Below are positions 46,001-58,310 of a stretch of DNA of 64,000 bases, in pieces; position 1 is the first letter of the stretch, and each line of letters starts with the position of its first letter. The stretch comes from Erodium maritimum. Its lineage: Eukaryota; Streptophyta; Magnoliopsida; Geraniales; Geraniaceae. The stretch lies in assembly GCA_963921825.1 (NCBI GenBank), contig OY997589.1:50586546-50650545 (forward strand). The letters run 5' to 3'. Under the pieces are notes generated by a model that ran no database searches, was not told the DNA's origin, and saw nothing but the letters and a program-made list of their open reading frames with translations. Both the position numbers and the translations under genes were made by a program.

Positions 46001-47281
46001 ACGGACCCATTGATATTGGAAATGGAACTTTTGAGGGCCATGGTGAGATACCTTATATGCCAAGGATAAGAGAACTGATCAATTGTCAGAGGTTGTCACA
46101 CCCGTGTTACAGAAGGCCAAGTTTGGGAGGGTGGAATATAGCGTGTCTGATACCAGTGCCCTATCCAAACGAGATTGGACCAGTTCTTCATGTCTACGCC
46201 CTGAATACCAAGTATACTGATGTCTTGTCATTGGGACGTCAACCAGGCGTAGATCATCCACCATGGAGCAGAAATCATCCATGAGGCTCAAGGGGTAGGA
46301 CCGTCCTCTTATAGTTTCCACTGGATCGAGAATACCATTGAAATCCCCTATCAATATCCAGTTCGGTCGTGTTGGAGTATAGAGATTAATATCATCTCCC
46401 AAGTACGCTGGCAAAGGTCTCGACAAGGCTCCCCATAAATCCCCGTGAGACGCAAATCTCTATAGACTGGGGCCGAAACGTCAGTATTAATGTACCTCGG
46501 AGACGACGTTCTAAGCATCACCTCAATTCCTGAAACCCACAGTAAAGCCAGACCTCTCTGATTCGGAGTATCCTGAGTCCTCCTGGAATAGGGAACACAA
46601 AGGAAGCCCTGAAAACCCAACGATTAGGATAGCAAAGCACAATTCTGTTCAGTCATCATTGTTTTCGATACAAAGAGAAGACGAGGCCTATGGTCAGCAA
46701 GCAGTTGTCGTAGTTGCTACTTATGCAACCCACTACCCATTCCCCGACAATTCCACGCCAGAACCCGAAGGTCTGGAGGATCCCGTGGCGGTGGCAGAAT
46801 CCCCAAAGGGCTAGGAATTGGAGCCGAAGGTTGAGGCAATGGAGATTGGGGTAAAATTTGAACCCCCCCCCCCCCAAGACCTTGCGAATTAATCTCGTTC
46901 AATCCCAGACCAGACATCAATGGGGGCAGGGGCACAGATGACCGAGATAAGGGGCCGGAACCTCGGTCCCAATTTCGCTGCAAAGACGTAATTGCCGACT
47001 GAATTAGCGGGGAAGACGATCGTCGTCGTTCTCGGCGTCACGATGAGGAGGAAGCCCCCACTAAGCCTTGCGATCCAATCTCATTCAACCTAGGTCCAAA
47101 TGAGACCAGAGACGAAATTGACGATGAAGGCGACGATAGGGGTGGGGGCAACGACGGAGGATGATTCGGGCATGAGAAGGGTATGAAAGTGGGGGAAATC
47201 TAGCCCGTGAAAGATCCACGACACTCGGACCAATGGGACGCCATCACATCATAGTTTGGGGTCTCTGTTCAAAAATATTCA
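43043..47281 (-). mobile_element. L1-type LINE, 4.24 kb, 5'-truncated, degenerate
   Basis: Target duplication GTATCTTATAGC (43031-43042) and GTATCGTATAGC (47282-47293), one mismatch. An A-run (T-run on plus, 43043-43049) lies at the 3' end. On the minus strand: the C-terminal end of ORF1 (proline and serine rich, about 47250-46990), endonuclease, reverse transcriptase, a zinc-binding region and RNase H. This is the layout of plant L1 elements with an RNase H. The 5' end stops inside ORF1. Confidence 0.85.
43188..46983 (-). pseudogene. LINE ORF2: endonuclease, reverse transcriptase, RNase H
   Basis: In order on the minus strand: endonuclease start LRVLAWNCRGMGS (about 46770-46730), WILIGDFNGILDP (about 46360-46320) and QSRLDRALVSD (about 46160); the linker with HWLDEGDRNTKFL (about 45710); reverse transcriptase with DFRPIALCNVIFRILSKV (45250-45200), AFIPDRCIQDNIL and the active-site motif FGDDCYIF (about 44720), a variant of F/YADD; a Cys/His region (about 43950-43800); and RNase H with IVINVDRSVFPDT and SDAQVLLNM (43540-43280). 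The blocks lie in different frames and several stops separate them, so ORF2 is dead. Confidence 0.85.
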
Positions 47282-47293
47282 GTATCGTATAGC

Positions 47294-47820
47294 TTTGATC
47301 AACCATGTCACCTTTTTAATCAATCATTTTTGTTATTATAGAAACGCGTATAATACACGTAAAACGAACGCCAAGTTGAAGGAAAGGAGGGGGAGGGAAT
47401 GTAACGGATTGTGGGACGCAGCAAGAATAAATAGGTAGGTCCCATAGAAGACATATACAGTATCGCAAAATCAACATGCATGAAGCGACACGATTCATTA
47501 TTTGGATGAATCAAGCCTAAGTCTAAGTCAGAATGTTTGAAGTTGAATTAATCATTTAATGCAATCGCTCAATCCCTTTTTTTCCCATCTCATTCCACTT
47601 TTAAAATTTAAGAAAATCAACCTAAAAATCATTTAAATTTTATGCAATCGCTCAATCCCTTTTTTTTCCCCATCTCATTCCACTTTTAAAATTTAAGAAA
47701 ATCAACCTAAAATTCATTTAAATTTTAGAGGCTACTTTATGTCACACGTTTCCTCTTTCATTTAAATTTCAGCAAATTTGATACAGAATTCGTAAATAAT
47801 TGGATTATAAAAAATGTATC
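47294..47820. other. AT-rich intergenic stretch with a tandem duplication
   Basis: No gene. Holds the 82-bp duplication below. Confidence 0.4.
47560..47727. repeat. Tandem duplication, unit about 82 bp
   Basis: Two almost identical units, each ATGCAATCGCTCAATCCC, then a T-run, CCATCTCATTCCACTTTT, AAATTTAAGAAAATCAACC and CATTTAAATTT. Near identity means it is recent. Confidence 0.85.
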
Positions 47821-49032
47821 AGCTAGTAGACCTCAAGGTGATCGGCGCAGAGAGACTGAGGAGGAGGTGATGTCGAACACAGCCACGATGCCGCGGGAGA
47901 CGGCAGAGGCAGTGACGTGGTGTCGAAGGCAGGGGAAGGAACCCTCTAGGGTTTCCATGGAGCCGTGGGGGGAGCTGGGCCTGGGCATGCGTCGGATGGC
48001 AGGTAAGGTCGGGCCAGGGGACGTTAGGTCGGCTCGTATCGGAGGCCCGGGCACAAGGGAAGGGGTCGCGAGTCGGGGCTCTGAGATGGGCCTGCCAGGG
48101 CAAGCAGGAGTGTTGGGCCGTGGAGCTGGATCGGGAAGGCGGGTCGGATCGTCATGCTGGTTCGGGCGGGCGGTAGGCGGATCAGGCCCAACCCGGGTCC
48201 GGATTGCTGAAGACAGGTCGTGGGCTCATAGGCCGGGGGATCAGAACCGGGCTCACAAACCTTACTGGACTGGACCAGGTGGCACCGCTACTCACCATGG
48301 TTTGTCGGGTCAGCTTTATGGGCGGTTCGGGGTGTTTGGGTCTCGGACCCGTTCACATGGAACCCCAGACCCGATACTAGTGGGGCGCTTTTCGACATTC
48401 AATGGCCTGACACTAATTCTGAGCATTGACTTAGAGGGGCATGCGGAGTCTAATGGAGGGACACTACAAACGGGGAGGGGCGGAACGCTCCCTCGCCTAG
48501 ATCAATGAGGCTTGCGTGGTCTAGTGGGGGGTTTTCCGGTAATACCGCCTCACTAGACGTAGGGTGGCATCGATTCCACCAAGTATCGGCGCGGCATTCC
48601 TCAATCAGATCAGGAATCAGAAACTTTACGTTTTTAAGGGCCCTCATTATCATCAGAGGGGGGACGACGTCTGCTGGTTCCTCGGGAGGGTGCAATGTCC
48701 AACTGAGCCATTTCAGGTCCTGGTTACAGTGTTGTTCGGGACGTCGCTCTAGGGCTTCAGTATTACACTGGAGCATACCTCAAAGTCGATTTATGTCCAA
48801 TCGGAAACTCCAACTCCAACACTGTGCATGCTCGGTCCTTGCCAATCAGTCTAAAGTCGTTGTATCGGTGATCGGAAGACACTGTCGCAGTATTCTCCTC
48901 GAGACTACCCTTGATCTCTATAGAGCCCCTTTACTTTTAGTTCTATTGTTATTTCAGTTTTTAGCATTTCAGTACTTTATTTTTGTAAGCAACTTTCAAT
49001 TATAATATAATAATCGTATTTCCTCAAAAAAA
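47820..49032 (+). mobile_element. Possible LINE-derived retroposed sequence, GC-rich body with A-tail
   Basis: A GC-rich segment with long open frames (47867-48508, then 48505-49005) and no recognised domain passes into an AT-rich end TATAATAATCGTATTTCCTC followed by eight A (49026-49033). The end resembles the LINE tails at 40280 and 60120. No flanking direct repeat was found, so the left border is a guess. Confidence 0.35.
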
Positions 49033-49169
49033 ACAAAGGTAGAACAATTGTAGATTGAGCGAAATTCAACATAATCCAAACTTTTGTCCCTAGCCTTTGT
49101 CGATACCAAGTAATTGTCGTAATGGGTGGCATTAAAAAACTCCAAAAGAAAACACACCTTAGCATATCA

Positions 49170-49643
49170 TTCTTTTTACAAATATGTATACTGGTTTTGT
49201 TCCACGGGGTATTTTGGGAAAGGTTTTTAACGAGGCATCAAACACAGCTTCAAGAACATTTTGTCCATTGCACTCTTTTTCTTTATTCGGGTTTTGTCCC
49301 ATAGGGTTTTCTTGAAAAAGTTTTTAACGAGACAGCTTAATACACATTCATCATTTACGAGCGGTGGTGCAAAGGGGGACTGTTATAATTATGTGGTGGC
49401 CCCACCTTATTTCTTACCCCGTAAGCTTTCAAAAGCTTATCTTACAAGCTTTGTCTTCTTGATCTATAACTAGAACAAAAGGAACTCGTGGCTCAATAAT
49501 GAAAAAATGCTACGGAAACTATGTTTTCATCTATCTTTTTCTTGCTCGATTCTTGTTTCATCCATTCACATTTGTTGAACATGGTTCTAGTACTAGAAGC
49601 ATTAACCAGTGTTCAAGCCGATTTCAGTTATCAAACTACAACA
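49170..49643 (+). mobile_element. Ty1/copia 3' remnant with one LTR
   Basis: GGTTTTGTCCCATAGGGTTTT and GTTTTTAACGAGACAGC are typical of the region before the 3' LTR in many plant copia elements. A purine tract AAAGGGGGAC (49371-49380) is followed by a putative LTR TGTTATAATTATG...CTACAACA (49381-49643, 263 bp). No other part of the element is seen. Broken. Confidence 0.5.
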
Positions 49644-49681
49644 CCAAGATCAATAACAAAATCACAGCATATATATATATA

Positions 49682-50281
49682 GGATAGTTTTCAGGTACAA
49701 AACCACCTAAGTAATTACAAATTACGAATTGATATGGTGTGTTAGATTATGCCAATGAATAGGTGAGATTAAAAGCTTCATTGATGGCATGAGATATAAC
49801 TAGTTAGATTTTGCATTTAGTTTAGACATTTTACACGTAATAAAAAGTAATATTGTAATAGCATTAAATTATATTAATTCAGGAGTGCGCACTTGTCAAC
49901 ATTCAAATGGATCTCTTATTTTATTCACAAATTCGGTAACTCCACCTCAGTTTGAACTCCGAATTTGGTTTGTCCTTGTGCCAATATTTTTCTTTTTCCA
50001 AGAGATATCATCATGACCAATGTTTAATATACTCGAGAACAAAAACAAAAATCGATAATAAATGGTTATGATATGACATAGACTTAGAAAATGGTTTGTA
50101 AATTGTACTAACATTTCTTGAAAACCCTATAAAAATGGTTCGGAAATCCTAATACAATGTTTTGTAAATCAATTGTAATAGTCTAGAAACTATCCGAAAA
50201 ATTATTTAGCAATTAGGGTTTAGTAGGGATTAACATTTAGGGTGTGATGAGATGGGATGACTATGCGTCAAATTCCTCTTT
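49682..50281. mobile_element. (TA)n-flanked element end, solitary copy
   Basis: After a TA tract (49669-49681) comes GGATAGTTTTCAGGTACAAAACC and later ACAAATTACGAATTG, matching the left end of the family at 31-34 kb. No matching right end was found before the next LTR at 50287, so the right border is uncertain. The rest is AT-rich. Confidence 0.5.
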
Positions 50282-50286
50282 TAACG

Positions 50287-53200
50287 TGTCACGCCCCAAT
50301 TTCAGTAAACCGAACTCGGGACGCGAACGTTTTAAAATAATAAACACTTTTGAAACCAGATTTGAATAAACACTTTAAAAGTACCATTTGTTCAACAAAA
50401 TAATAATTACAGTTTAAAACACGTCCCAACAAGTGGACAAAAGTACAAGGTATCCGTCACTAGACTCAAAAGACAAAACCCGGACTCCGCTCCTAGCTCC
50501 ACAAGCTTCGAGAGCTCACCTAGTCCGTCACACGAACAATACCTGTAGGAAAAGCAGCTAGGGGTGAGCGTTCGCTCACCCCCACGGATAACAAACTGAC
50601 TACGACATAATTAGCAGACAAAGCAAGTAACACCAACAACAACTCAACACCGGGGAACACCATCCCCAACCCAAGTACTCTAACTGAACAAACACCCACT
50701 GTTGCCTTCCCTGACCAACTCGACACCCTGACACGTAAAGTAGACCCGACACAACCATTGACGACCTCTTCCAAGGACTCAAAAGAAAGTTACGCAACAC
50801 CAAACAGCATCACAAGGGATCACACCCCAAACAAGATCACAAAGTATCGCACACCAAACAAGATCACAAAGGATCGCAACCAGCTGCCAAGAATGCTCAC
50901 GCCCTCCCGGGACTCTAACCCGATCAGGCCAACCCAAGAATGCTGCAACTTACCGAGACTCTAACTCGTAAGCCAGCCGGAAAAATGCTTGCACTTACCG
51001 AGACTCTAACTCGTAAGCCAGCCAAAGAATGCGTGCAACTTACCGGGACTCTAATCCGTAAGTCAGCCAAAGTATGCTCACAAACCCAAACCACACACGC
51101 GCAGCCAGGACCCCTTTATTAGCGGGCGGGCCGCCTACCCCGTCTGAACATGCAGACGCGTGTGATCGTGGACCCCCGTTTCATGAAGCGGGCCCCAACC
51201 TCAAGTAACCACAAACACAATCACAATCACAATCACAATCACAAGCAAGTTCTACAACCAGTAACAACACAGAATCAACACTCACAGGCACTCATGGCCA
51301 CCAAGACACCAACAGTAAAACTCAGACTCAACAGCCCCACCAAGACACACCAACCGTAAGACACGGACTCAACCGCCCCACAGGCACTCACGGCCTCCCA
51401 AGACACACCAACCGTAAGACACGGACTCAACAGCCCCACAGGCACTCACGGCCTCCCAAGACACAACAACCATAAGACACGCTTGCAACTTACCGAGACT
51501 CTAACTCGTAAGCCAGCTAAAAAACCTACAGTAAAGTACGACTCTCATGGCCACCCAAACACGAATAATAACACGGACTCTCAAGGCCACCCAAACACAA
51601 ATAAACAATCAACCTCCGGCTTAACCAAAGCCTCCAACAGTCCTAATATCAACAGTTTCTCAATCAACCTTCGGGCATAGTCATATGCCTCCAGTACTCC
51701 TAATATCGATAAGTTCACAAACAACCTCCGGGCATGGTCATATGCCTCCAGTAGTTCTAGTATCGCTAAGTTCTCTGTTCCTACGACACTACTAAGTGTC
51801 ACATGCTTTTCTCATAATTGCTACGTTCCCGTATCATTCTTTTCTAATATTTAAATAAACCTACTCAACCCACGACACCCCGGTGTCACATGCAATTCTA
51901 CAGTTAACTTTCCCTAGTCAGGGCCGAGATCCGGCTACTTTTCCCTACCTCAACCGAAGAACACCCGCTACGTTTCCTAGCTGCTGACGTTCTGGCTCGC
52001 TACCTCCGGGCTTCACTTCGATCGAAGCCGGACTCTAAATTTAACACGAAGCCACAAATTAATAACGGTTCCGCCGTTAAATTAAAAGTTACGATTAGTC
52101 CAGTTTAAATCCGACAGTTGTCTTTTACACTCGAGCGGGATAAAAGCGGGGTCACGGCGAATCGGGTTTGAGTACCCGAGCACCGAAACCGGTGCATGCG
52201 AGGCACGGTCCCAATGCACGAGGTCCGATTCAGCGGTCCGCTTTTGTTCCTTTCTAAACCCAATTAGCAGTCCATTTTAACCAGAGTTCCAGATTCGTTC
52301 AAGGTCCACTTAAAACCGTTTTAAATCAAATCTGACTTCGTTTTCCTTTTTGACTTAAAAAAACTTCATTTTCAAATGTTTTTGCTTCCAACCAGTTCAG
52401 ATCCAAAAATAGACTTCGTTCCAGATCAGTCCAGATCAACAACAATTTTTAGGTCCAAAATACAAACATCGAACTTTTATTTCAAACCTGATTTTGATTT
52501 TAAAACTCAACTTAAACCTTTTTTCCACATTTAATCAGATCTAAATTTGTTTTGAAACATATTAACAACACCTTAAAATACCAGTCTTTGATGAATCTTA
52601 CTCAAAACCCATTTTTAATTTAAATCCCTTTTTTTTCTTTTATTAATTAAAACTGATTTTCGTTTTCAAAACCTTTTCCTTTTCAAATCCCTTTTTTTTG
52701 ATCTTTTCCAAGCTCAAGGGTTCAAGTTCAGATTTGCCCAGAGATGAACATGCTCGGAAACAACCCACAAGAACCGAGAAAAGAAAGAAGGGAGAGGAGT
52801 TCGGTTTTGACACCGGCCGACCACCGGCGACGAAATCGCCGGCGACCAATCCCTAAGGGCGAGACTCTCACCGTAGGAGGAAGGAAAAACGGCGGCGGTG
52901 CGGTCTAGAGTCGGCGGATCACGGTGGCCTCTCGCCCGTCTCAGATCTGGGACGACGGGGCTCGGGTTCGAGGGTTCTGAAGACGAGAAGGGGAGGAGGC
53001 GGCGGACTCTCGGGAGAGAGGAGGATGGCGCCGGCGAGTCCGTCTCGGCTCTGGCCGTGCACGGCGACGGCGTGGAGGCGCGACGGAGCTCGGGCGTCTG
53101 GTGGTGGTGTGAGAAGAGGAGGAGAGAGTGGGCTCGGTGGCTCGGCGTAAGCGTGACGGAGGGGCGGAGCTCGGAGGTGGGTCGTGGCCGGGGAGCTCGC

Positions 53201-53646
53201 CTGAGCGGTGAAGACGTGTGGGAGAGAGAGAAGGGATCGGGGTTGGGAGGTCGGAGACGGTGGGGAAACGAGAGAGGTGAAGGGCGAGTGAGGGCGGTGG
53301 CGGTCGTGGATCGGACGGAGAGGGGTGGACGGCGTTGGGTGATGAGAGAGAAGGAGGGAGAGGGTTCGGGTGAGGCTCGAAGAAGACGAAGAAGAAGGAG
53401 TGAGGGAGGCTGTGTGCGTGAGAGAGAAGCAGCAAAATTTAGGGTTTTAACCCTAAATTTTGGGTATAAATACCCAGGGTTGGGCCAGCTGGTTGGGCCA
53501 GGCCCAAAGAACAAACCAGCCCAGCAGTTTTTTTTTTTACAACTTTCTTTCGTGCTTGATCCAAATTTCTCGATCCGGTTTTCAACTATGACGCCTTAAA
53601 CGATAACTTAAACAAGTTAAAACTTTTTACCGAGGCGGTCTTCACA
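50287..53646 (-). mobile_element. Ty3/gypsy solo LTR, 3.36 kb, diverged subfamily
   Basis: The plus strand starts TGTCACGCCCCAATTTCAG, as in the LTRs at 6026 and 17869, and ends GGTCTTCACA. In element orientation the start TGTGAAGACCGCC parallels TGTAAGAACCGCT of the others. A perfect 5-bp duplication TAACG flanks it (50282-50286 and 53647-53651). No internal region, so it is a solo LTR. The right half is GC-rich and gives long false open frames on both strands. Confidence 0.8.
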
Positions 53647-54356
53647 TAACGTGCATTAGGACACGGTCATCAAGCAATATAGAGACGGTTAAGTACCGGT
53701 CGATCCCACAGGGAGTAAAGGTATCACTAGTATTTTGCTAAAACCTGGGGACGTAGGTTGTCACTTCCACATCCCCGAAAGGGAAAATAAAGGGCAGAAA
53801 AATTAATGTTGTTTTGAAATCTGGGCAGAAAGTAAAATAACATATGTACACGGTACCACCTAAGACACATAACGTTCGATTCACACAAAGAGTCGGGTAC
53901 AAGTAAATATGAATTCCAATTAACGCATGGTTTGGTTAACGAGGTTGAACTCAAATAATGCTTTCCTTATGGTCTTAGAACACGTAAGTTCCTATGTATG
54001 TGGTATCAAGAAATCAACTACATACTAGTCACGGGGAGAGGGCACAAGACCATTGCCCGGACCGATATGCGAACCACCAATCATCGGGAAGCAATAAACT
54101 AGGGTGTAGTTCTATGATCTTGAGCGAAGCTCGATCAATCCTCGAACGAGAGATAACGACAACGAATGCATGTCACTCTCGCTACCAACTAACACAAGTA
54201 GAGATAGCTACACCACTCAGCGAATCAACTCAGTTACGCCTAGTTCACTTCCTAATTCCCGACTACCATCAATAGCGACGAACACCGGAAATCAGGTAGA
54301 ACTAAATAGAGTATTGAGTCGCGATACTCTGGTACTACACAAGCATGAGAGGACTC

Positions 54357-54480
54357 TAAGTATTAATTTTTTTCACCTCAATACCCTAACTATTAATTTT
54401 TTTCACCTCAGTACCCTAACTATTAATTTTTTTTTCACCTCAATACCGTAACTATTTTTAGTGACACCTCACTATTCTAA
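54357..54480. mobile_element. Fragment of the CACCTCAATACCC MITE family
   Basis: Three repeats of TTTTTTTCACCTCAATACCC with ACTATTAATT spacers, then AGTGACACCTCACTATTCTA. It matches the end regions of the MITEs at 56134 and 60235. No opposite end is present. Confidence 0.7.
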
Positions 54481-55755
54481 AATATTGATATTAGAGATTC
54501 CAAAGTGCTACAACTAACAATTCACAGGGAAATCAACACCCAAAGCAATAAATCACTCAAGGGAAATCCACACCCGGAATCATCAATTTAGCTTATAACA
54601 TACATGACATAAATAGAAATCATCTGAAAATAATAAATCTCATATATAATGCAGTGATAAAATCAAGCATCCAAAATAAGCACTAAACATATTAAGTAAC
54701 GAATGCTACGAAAATATGAATGTAACACTTGATATTCGTCCAAGAGGTCGAAAATTCACCTAATTAAGTTCAGACCAAAAATCTCTAAGTTTTAGCATGT
54801 GAACAATAATACAAACCATTTTCCCCAATTTAATTTATCTAGGAAACGATCTACGTACATAAATCAACTAAATCAGGTAATAAATACAAATTTGTATCGA
54901 ACTCAATCTTGAGAAAAAAACATCATCTAACACCACAAATGAACAACATCGCGCATTAAATAAACTAGCATATATTTACAACGACATTCATGACTAAAAG
55001 TTACTACTCACTAGCCATGGAACTAAAAACGATAAAATCAGTGTTGGAAATTGACACGGAGCTAAGGAAAAGGATAGTATAAAGTAAACTCGTGCTAGGA
55101 ATGATGATTCCTAGCTCAAATCCTCAAAAATCAGCTCAAAATCGACTCAAATCCCCAAAAATGAGCTTGAACCTGAGCTTGGTGTTCAGTCCTTTTTGGG
55201 GCTCGATTTCTCGTCTCTAGAAGCCTCAACACCTAAAACAAAGGAGGAAATGGAAAGAGGGAAGGCTGAGCTTCACTTTGGTAGCTGGAACTCGTCGGAT
55301 GGACGCGGGAGGTGGGAGATCCATCTTGTTGAAATTGCTTCGTCTCACTCATGTATCTGCAAATAAAACTTCTCTTATCTGTAATATTTCTTGACCTTTC
55401 CTCGTTTCTTGAACTCACGTAAAGAAGGAGAGGACGCAATTGTGCGTGAAAGATCTAGTGTGGGCGTGTGTAGAGCAAATACATGCAGCCGGAAAATCCA
55501 ATGACCACATCTAATCCGCAAGATCTGGTTAGTAGAGCTGACCGAGTCAACCATCGGGTCAATGAGATATGCGGAGAAAAAACGCAGGCGCACAGCGTGT
55601 GCTGCACCGGAACGCGCCAACGATCAGATTCCTCCATTATGTATAATTTTACTATTTTTCTTGTATCATCTTCATCTTAGCTCCGATTTTATTCGTTCTT
55701 TCTCCCGTATTTTTATTTTTCAAAGACCTACAATATGAGATCAATATTGGATATA

Positions 55756-57212
55756 GGGGAAATTTCAATTTGATACCCTGGCAAACATTTATTTGCAGTA
55801 TAATACCCTAGCTTGTTTTTATTTTACAATTTAATACCCTGCCAAACATTTATTTTCACTTTCATACCTAGCTGTTAACTTTCCATCCAAAATGGATGGA
55901 AAATAGTCATGTTCTTTGGACATGACCTTGTTTTTTTTTTCAAAAAAATACCAAAAACACCCTTCAGCTTTTATTTTTTAAGTATATAAAAAAAACTGCT
56001 TTTTTTAAAATACTTTTTTAAATATATTAAAATCTGTTTTTTGTAATATATAAAAACTGATTTTTTTTTTTTTAAATAAATCTGATTTTTGAATTATATA
56101 AAAATATGATTTTTGAAATATATAAAAATTTAGGGTAATTTTCACCTCAACACCCTAACTATTAATTTTTTTCACCTCAATACCCAAACTATTTTTAGTG
56201 ACACCTCACTACTCTAGAATGCCTTTTTTTCACTTTCATACCCTAACTATTTTTTGTGGCACCTCACTACCCTAGAATGCATTTTTGTGGCACCTCACTA
56301 CCCTAGAATGCATTTTTTGTGGCACCTCACTACCCTATAATGCATTTTTGTGACATTAAAAACTGATTTTTTTTAAAAGAAAATTTGAAAACCAATGGCA
56401 TGCTTTTAAAATTTCGATTGTTAGTGAGTGGTATTATGGACATTTTAAGTGTTTTCATCCAAAAATGGATGACAAATTGATGGCGGGTATCAAAGTGAAG
56501 AAAAAAAATGCATTCTAGGGTATTGAGGTGCCACTAAAAAATAGTTAGGGTATTGAGGTGAAAAAAATTAATAGTTAGGGTATTGAGGTGAAAATTACCC
56601 AAAAATTTATTAATTAACTATATAAAAACTGATTTTTCAAAATATTTTTTGAAATAAAATCTATTTTTTAAAATATATAAAAAAATCTGATTCTTGTAAT
56701 ATATAAAAAAATGATTTTTTTAAATAAATATGATTTTTGAATTATATAAAAGTATTATTATGAAATATATAAAAATTGATTTTTAAAATATATAAAAACT
56801 GATTTTCTTGAAATATTTTTTGATATAAAATCTATTTTTTAAAAAAATATAAGAATTTTTTTTTAATATATAAAAACTCTTTTTTATAATATTTTTTAAT
56901 TAAATCTGATTTTTTGAATTATATAAAAATAAAAATTTTGAATTATATAAAAACTGATTTTTTAAATAATTTTGAAATAAAATATAGTTTTTTGAAATGT
57001 ATAAAAAAAAAATGATTTTTTGTGGTAGGTTTTGAAAATTTGATTGGTCTCATGGGGTATTTTGGACTTTTCATCTATTTTGAAAGGAAAGTTAACAATT
57101 GGGTATGAAAGTGAAAATAAATGTTTGTCAGGGTACTAAAATGCAAAAAAAACAAGCTAGGGTATTATACTGCAAATAAATGTTTGCCAGGTTATCAAAT
57201 TCAAATTTTTCC
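55756..57212. mobile_element. MULE-type MITE, 1,457 bp, long terminal inverted repeats, 9-bp target duplication
   Basis: TTGGATATA on both sides (55747-55755 and 57213-57221). Left end GGGGAAATTTCAATTTGATA, right end its near complement TATCAAATTCAAATTTTTCC. Inverted similarity runs at least 150 bp (CAAACATTTATTTGCAGTAT, TAATACCCTAGCTTG, GTTAACTTTCC). The inside is AT-rich low-complexity TATATAAAAACTGATTTTT repeats. A second MITE (56134-56600) sits within. No coding capacity. Confidence 0.88.
56134..56600. mobile_element. MULE-type MITE, 467 bp, nested
   Basis: AAAAATTTA on both sides (56125-56133 and 56601-56609). Ends GGGTAATTTTCACCTC and GAGGTGAAAATTACCC are perfect inverted repeats. It contains several CACCTCAATACCCTAAC-type units in both orientations. 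Confidence 0.9.
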
Positions 57213-57366
57213 TTGGATATATTATGAAGTACCAAAAATATCGACGATTAAGAGGCTTTAAGACAATTATTAATGAATGTTAAAAGTATAAAAACAAGCA
57301 CAAACAAGGTAAAAATGTAGGGAAAATACTCAAATTAAGTAGGAAAATTTTACGCTCATCACACGG

Positions 57367-58289
57367 TTTCATGGCCAGTGTGTTACGATACTCAACATTC
57401 AACATATGACTCTTGGCCTGTACGTACTCTATCACTTAGGGGATCAGGGGGCTTTCTTTGGGAACCAACATCTTTCCTCTGCGTTTGGCTGCCTTCTAAC
57501 CTGGAGACAAACTTGCTACTCTAGTGGTGGTGTTGGGGATGGAGAGATGTCCACGGGGCTAGGAGGTTGAGAATCAGGGATCGATTCAGGTTTTGAATCA
57601 TGACCGAACTTTGGTTCAGAACCGATAGTTGGGGATGAACTATAGTTACCTCGTAATTTTAATCTTGTTCATTTTCCCCTCATGTTGCATTCTTCCGCTC
57701 TAAATTTGGGCTCATTGGCGAAAACAGATAGTTCGCCGAAATCTTCCCGTTGGTGCACCAGATAAACTCAAGGTCGACTCGTGTTGCTGACCCTAAGAAA
57801 TTTGTACGTAAATTTTAGAGAGTTTGAGAAATAACTTGTTGCAAGTTGGTGCACAAATGAAGAGTGTGTCATGACTTATTTATTTATACGTATAAAAATA
57901 TTTATTTTTATTTTTTTATTAATTGTTAGAATTGAAGAAAAAAAACTAACGGTAATGTTACCATTGGAAACGACGGTAATGTTAGCGTTAGAAACAACGG
58001 TAATATTTTTTCTTGAAATTTGAGGGACACGTGGCGTAATAGGAGAGGTCAGCCATGTCGGGTTTAGAACCTCGGCTGTGCGTCAGGGTTCGACTCCACG
58101 GGTGGAGAGCCTCCGGCTGCGGCTCCTCTCTGCTTTCTTGCTCCAGTGGTGCAATGTTGGCGCCTCCGGGTTCGGTTGTGTGTTTCACGCCTATCTTGTT
58201 GTCTTACAGGTCCCCTTAGGTATAGAATAAAAATTGATAGGCGCTATTCCGACGACTAGAACCTTTTAAAGATAAATCGGGGACTAAAA
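57367..58289. other. Intergenic stretch with a possible tRNA-derived SINE
   Basis: 57440-57800 holds a faint coding-like minus-strand frame (EPKFGHDSKPESIPDSQPP, KAAKRRGKMLVPKESP) with many stops, not classified. 57850-57920 is AT-rich. Confidence 0.3.
58040..58210 (+). mobile_element. Possible tRNA-derived SINE
   Basis: A perfect pol III B-box GGTTCGACTCC (58087-58097) lies about 35 bases after an A-box-like CAGCCATGTCGG (about 58050). The following GC-rich sequence has a GGAGAGCC...GGCTCCTCTC fold-back. No target duplication or tail was found, so it may be only a chance tRNA-like stretch. Confidence 0.3.
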
Positions 58290-58310
58290 GAGGATTAGTA
58301 TAAGAGAATT

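Larger units (their letters stand above)
53667..57361 (-). mobile_element. Probable solo LTR of another family, with nested MITEs
   Basis: A 5-bp repeat CACGG lies at 53662-53666 and 57362-57366. In minus orientation the element starts TGATGAGCGTAAAATTTTCC and ends GCTTGATGA. It is non-coding. Without the 1.47-kb MITE insertion it would be about 2.2 kb. The TGATGA start is reminiscent of large non-coding LTR families in eudicots, but the non-standard end and the lack of a second copy here keep this tentative. Confidence 0.45.

Noticed and set aside
47867-49005. Two long GC-rich plus-strand frames as possible host genes
   Set aside because: No domains, no TATA or splice signals, biased composition, and the segment ends in a LINE-like A-tail.
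52714-53599. Two long overlapping frames, 266 aa (minus) and 233 aa (plus), rich in Pro/Ser and Arg/Gly
   Set aside because: They lie inside the GC-rich part of a solo LTR on opposite strands, have no domains, and are absent from sister LTRs.
58040-58210. A complete tRNA gene
   Set aside because: A B-box is present but no cloverleaf could be built and the A-box is weak. Listed only as a possible SINE.
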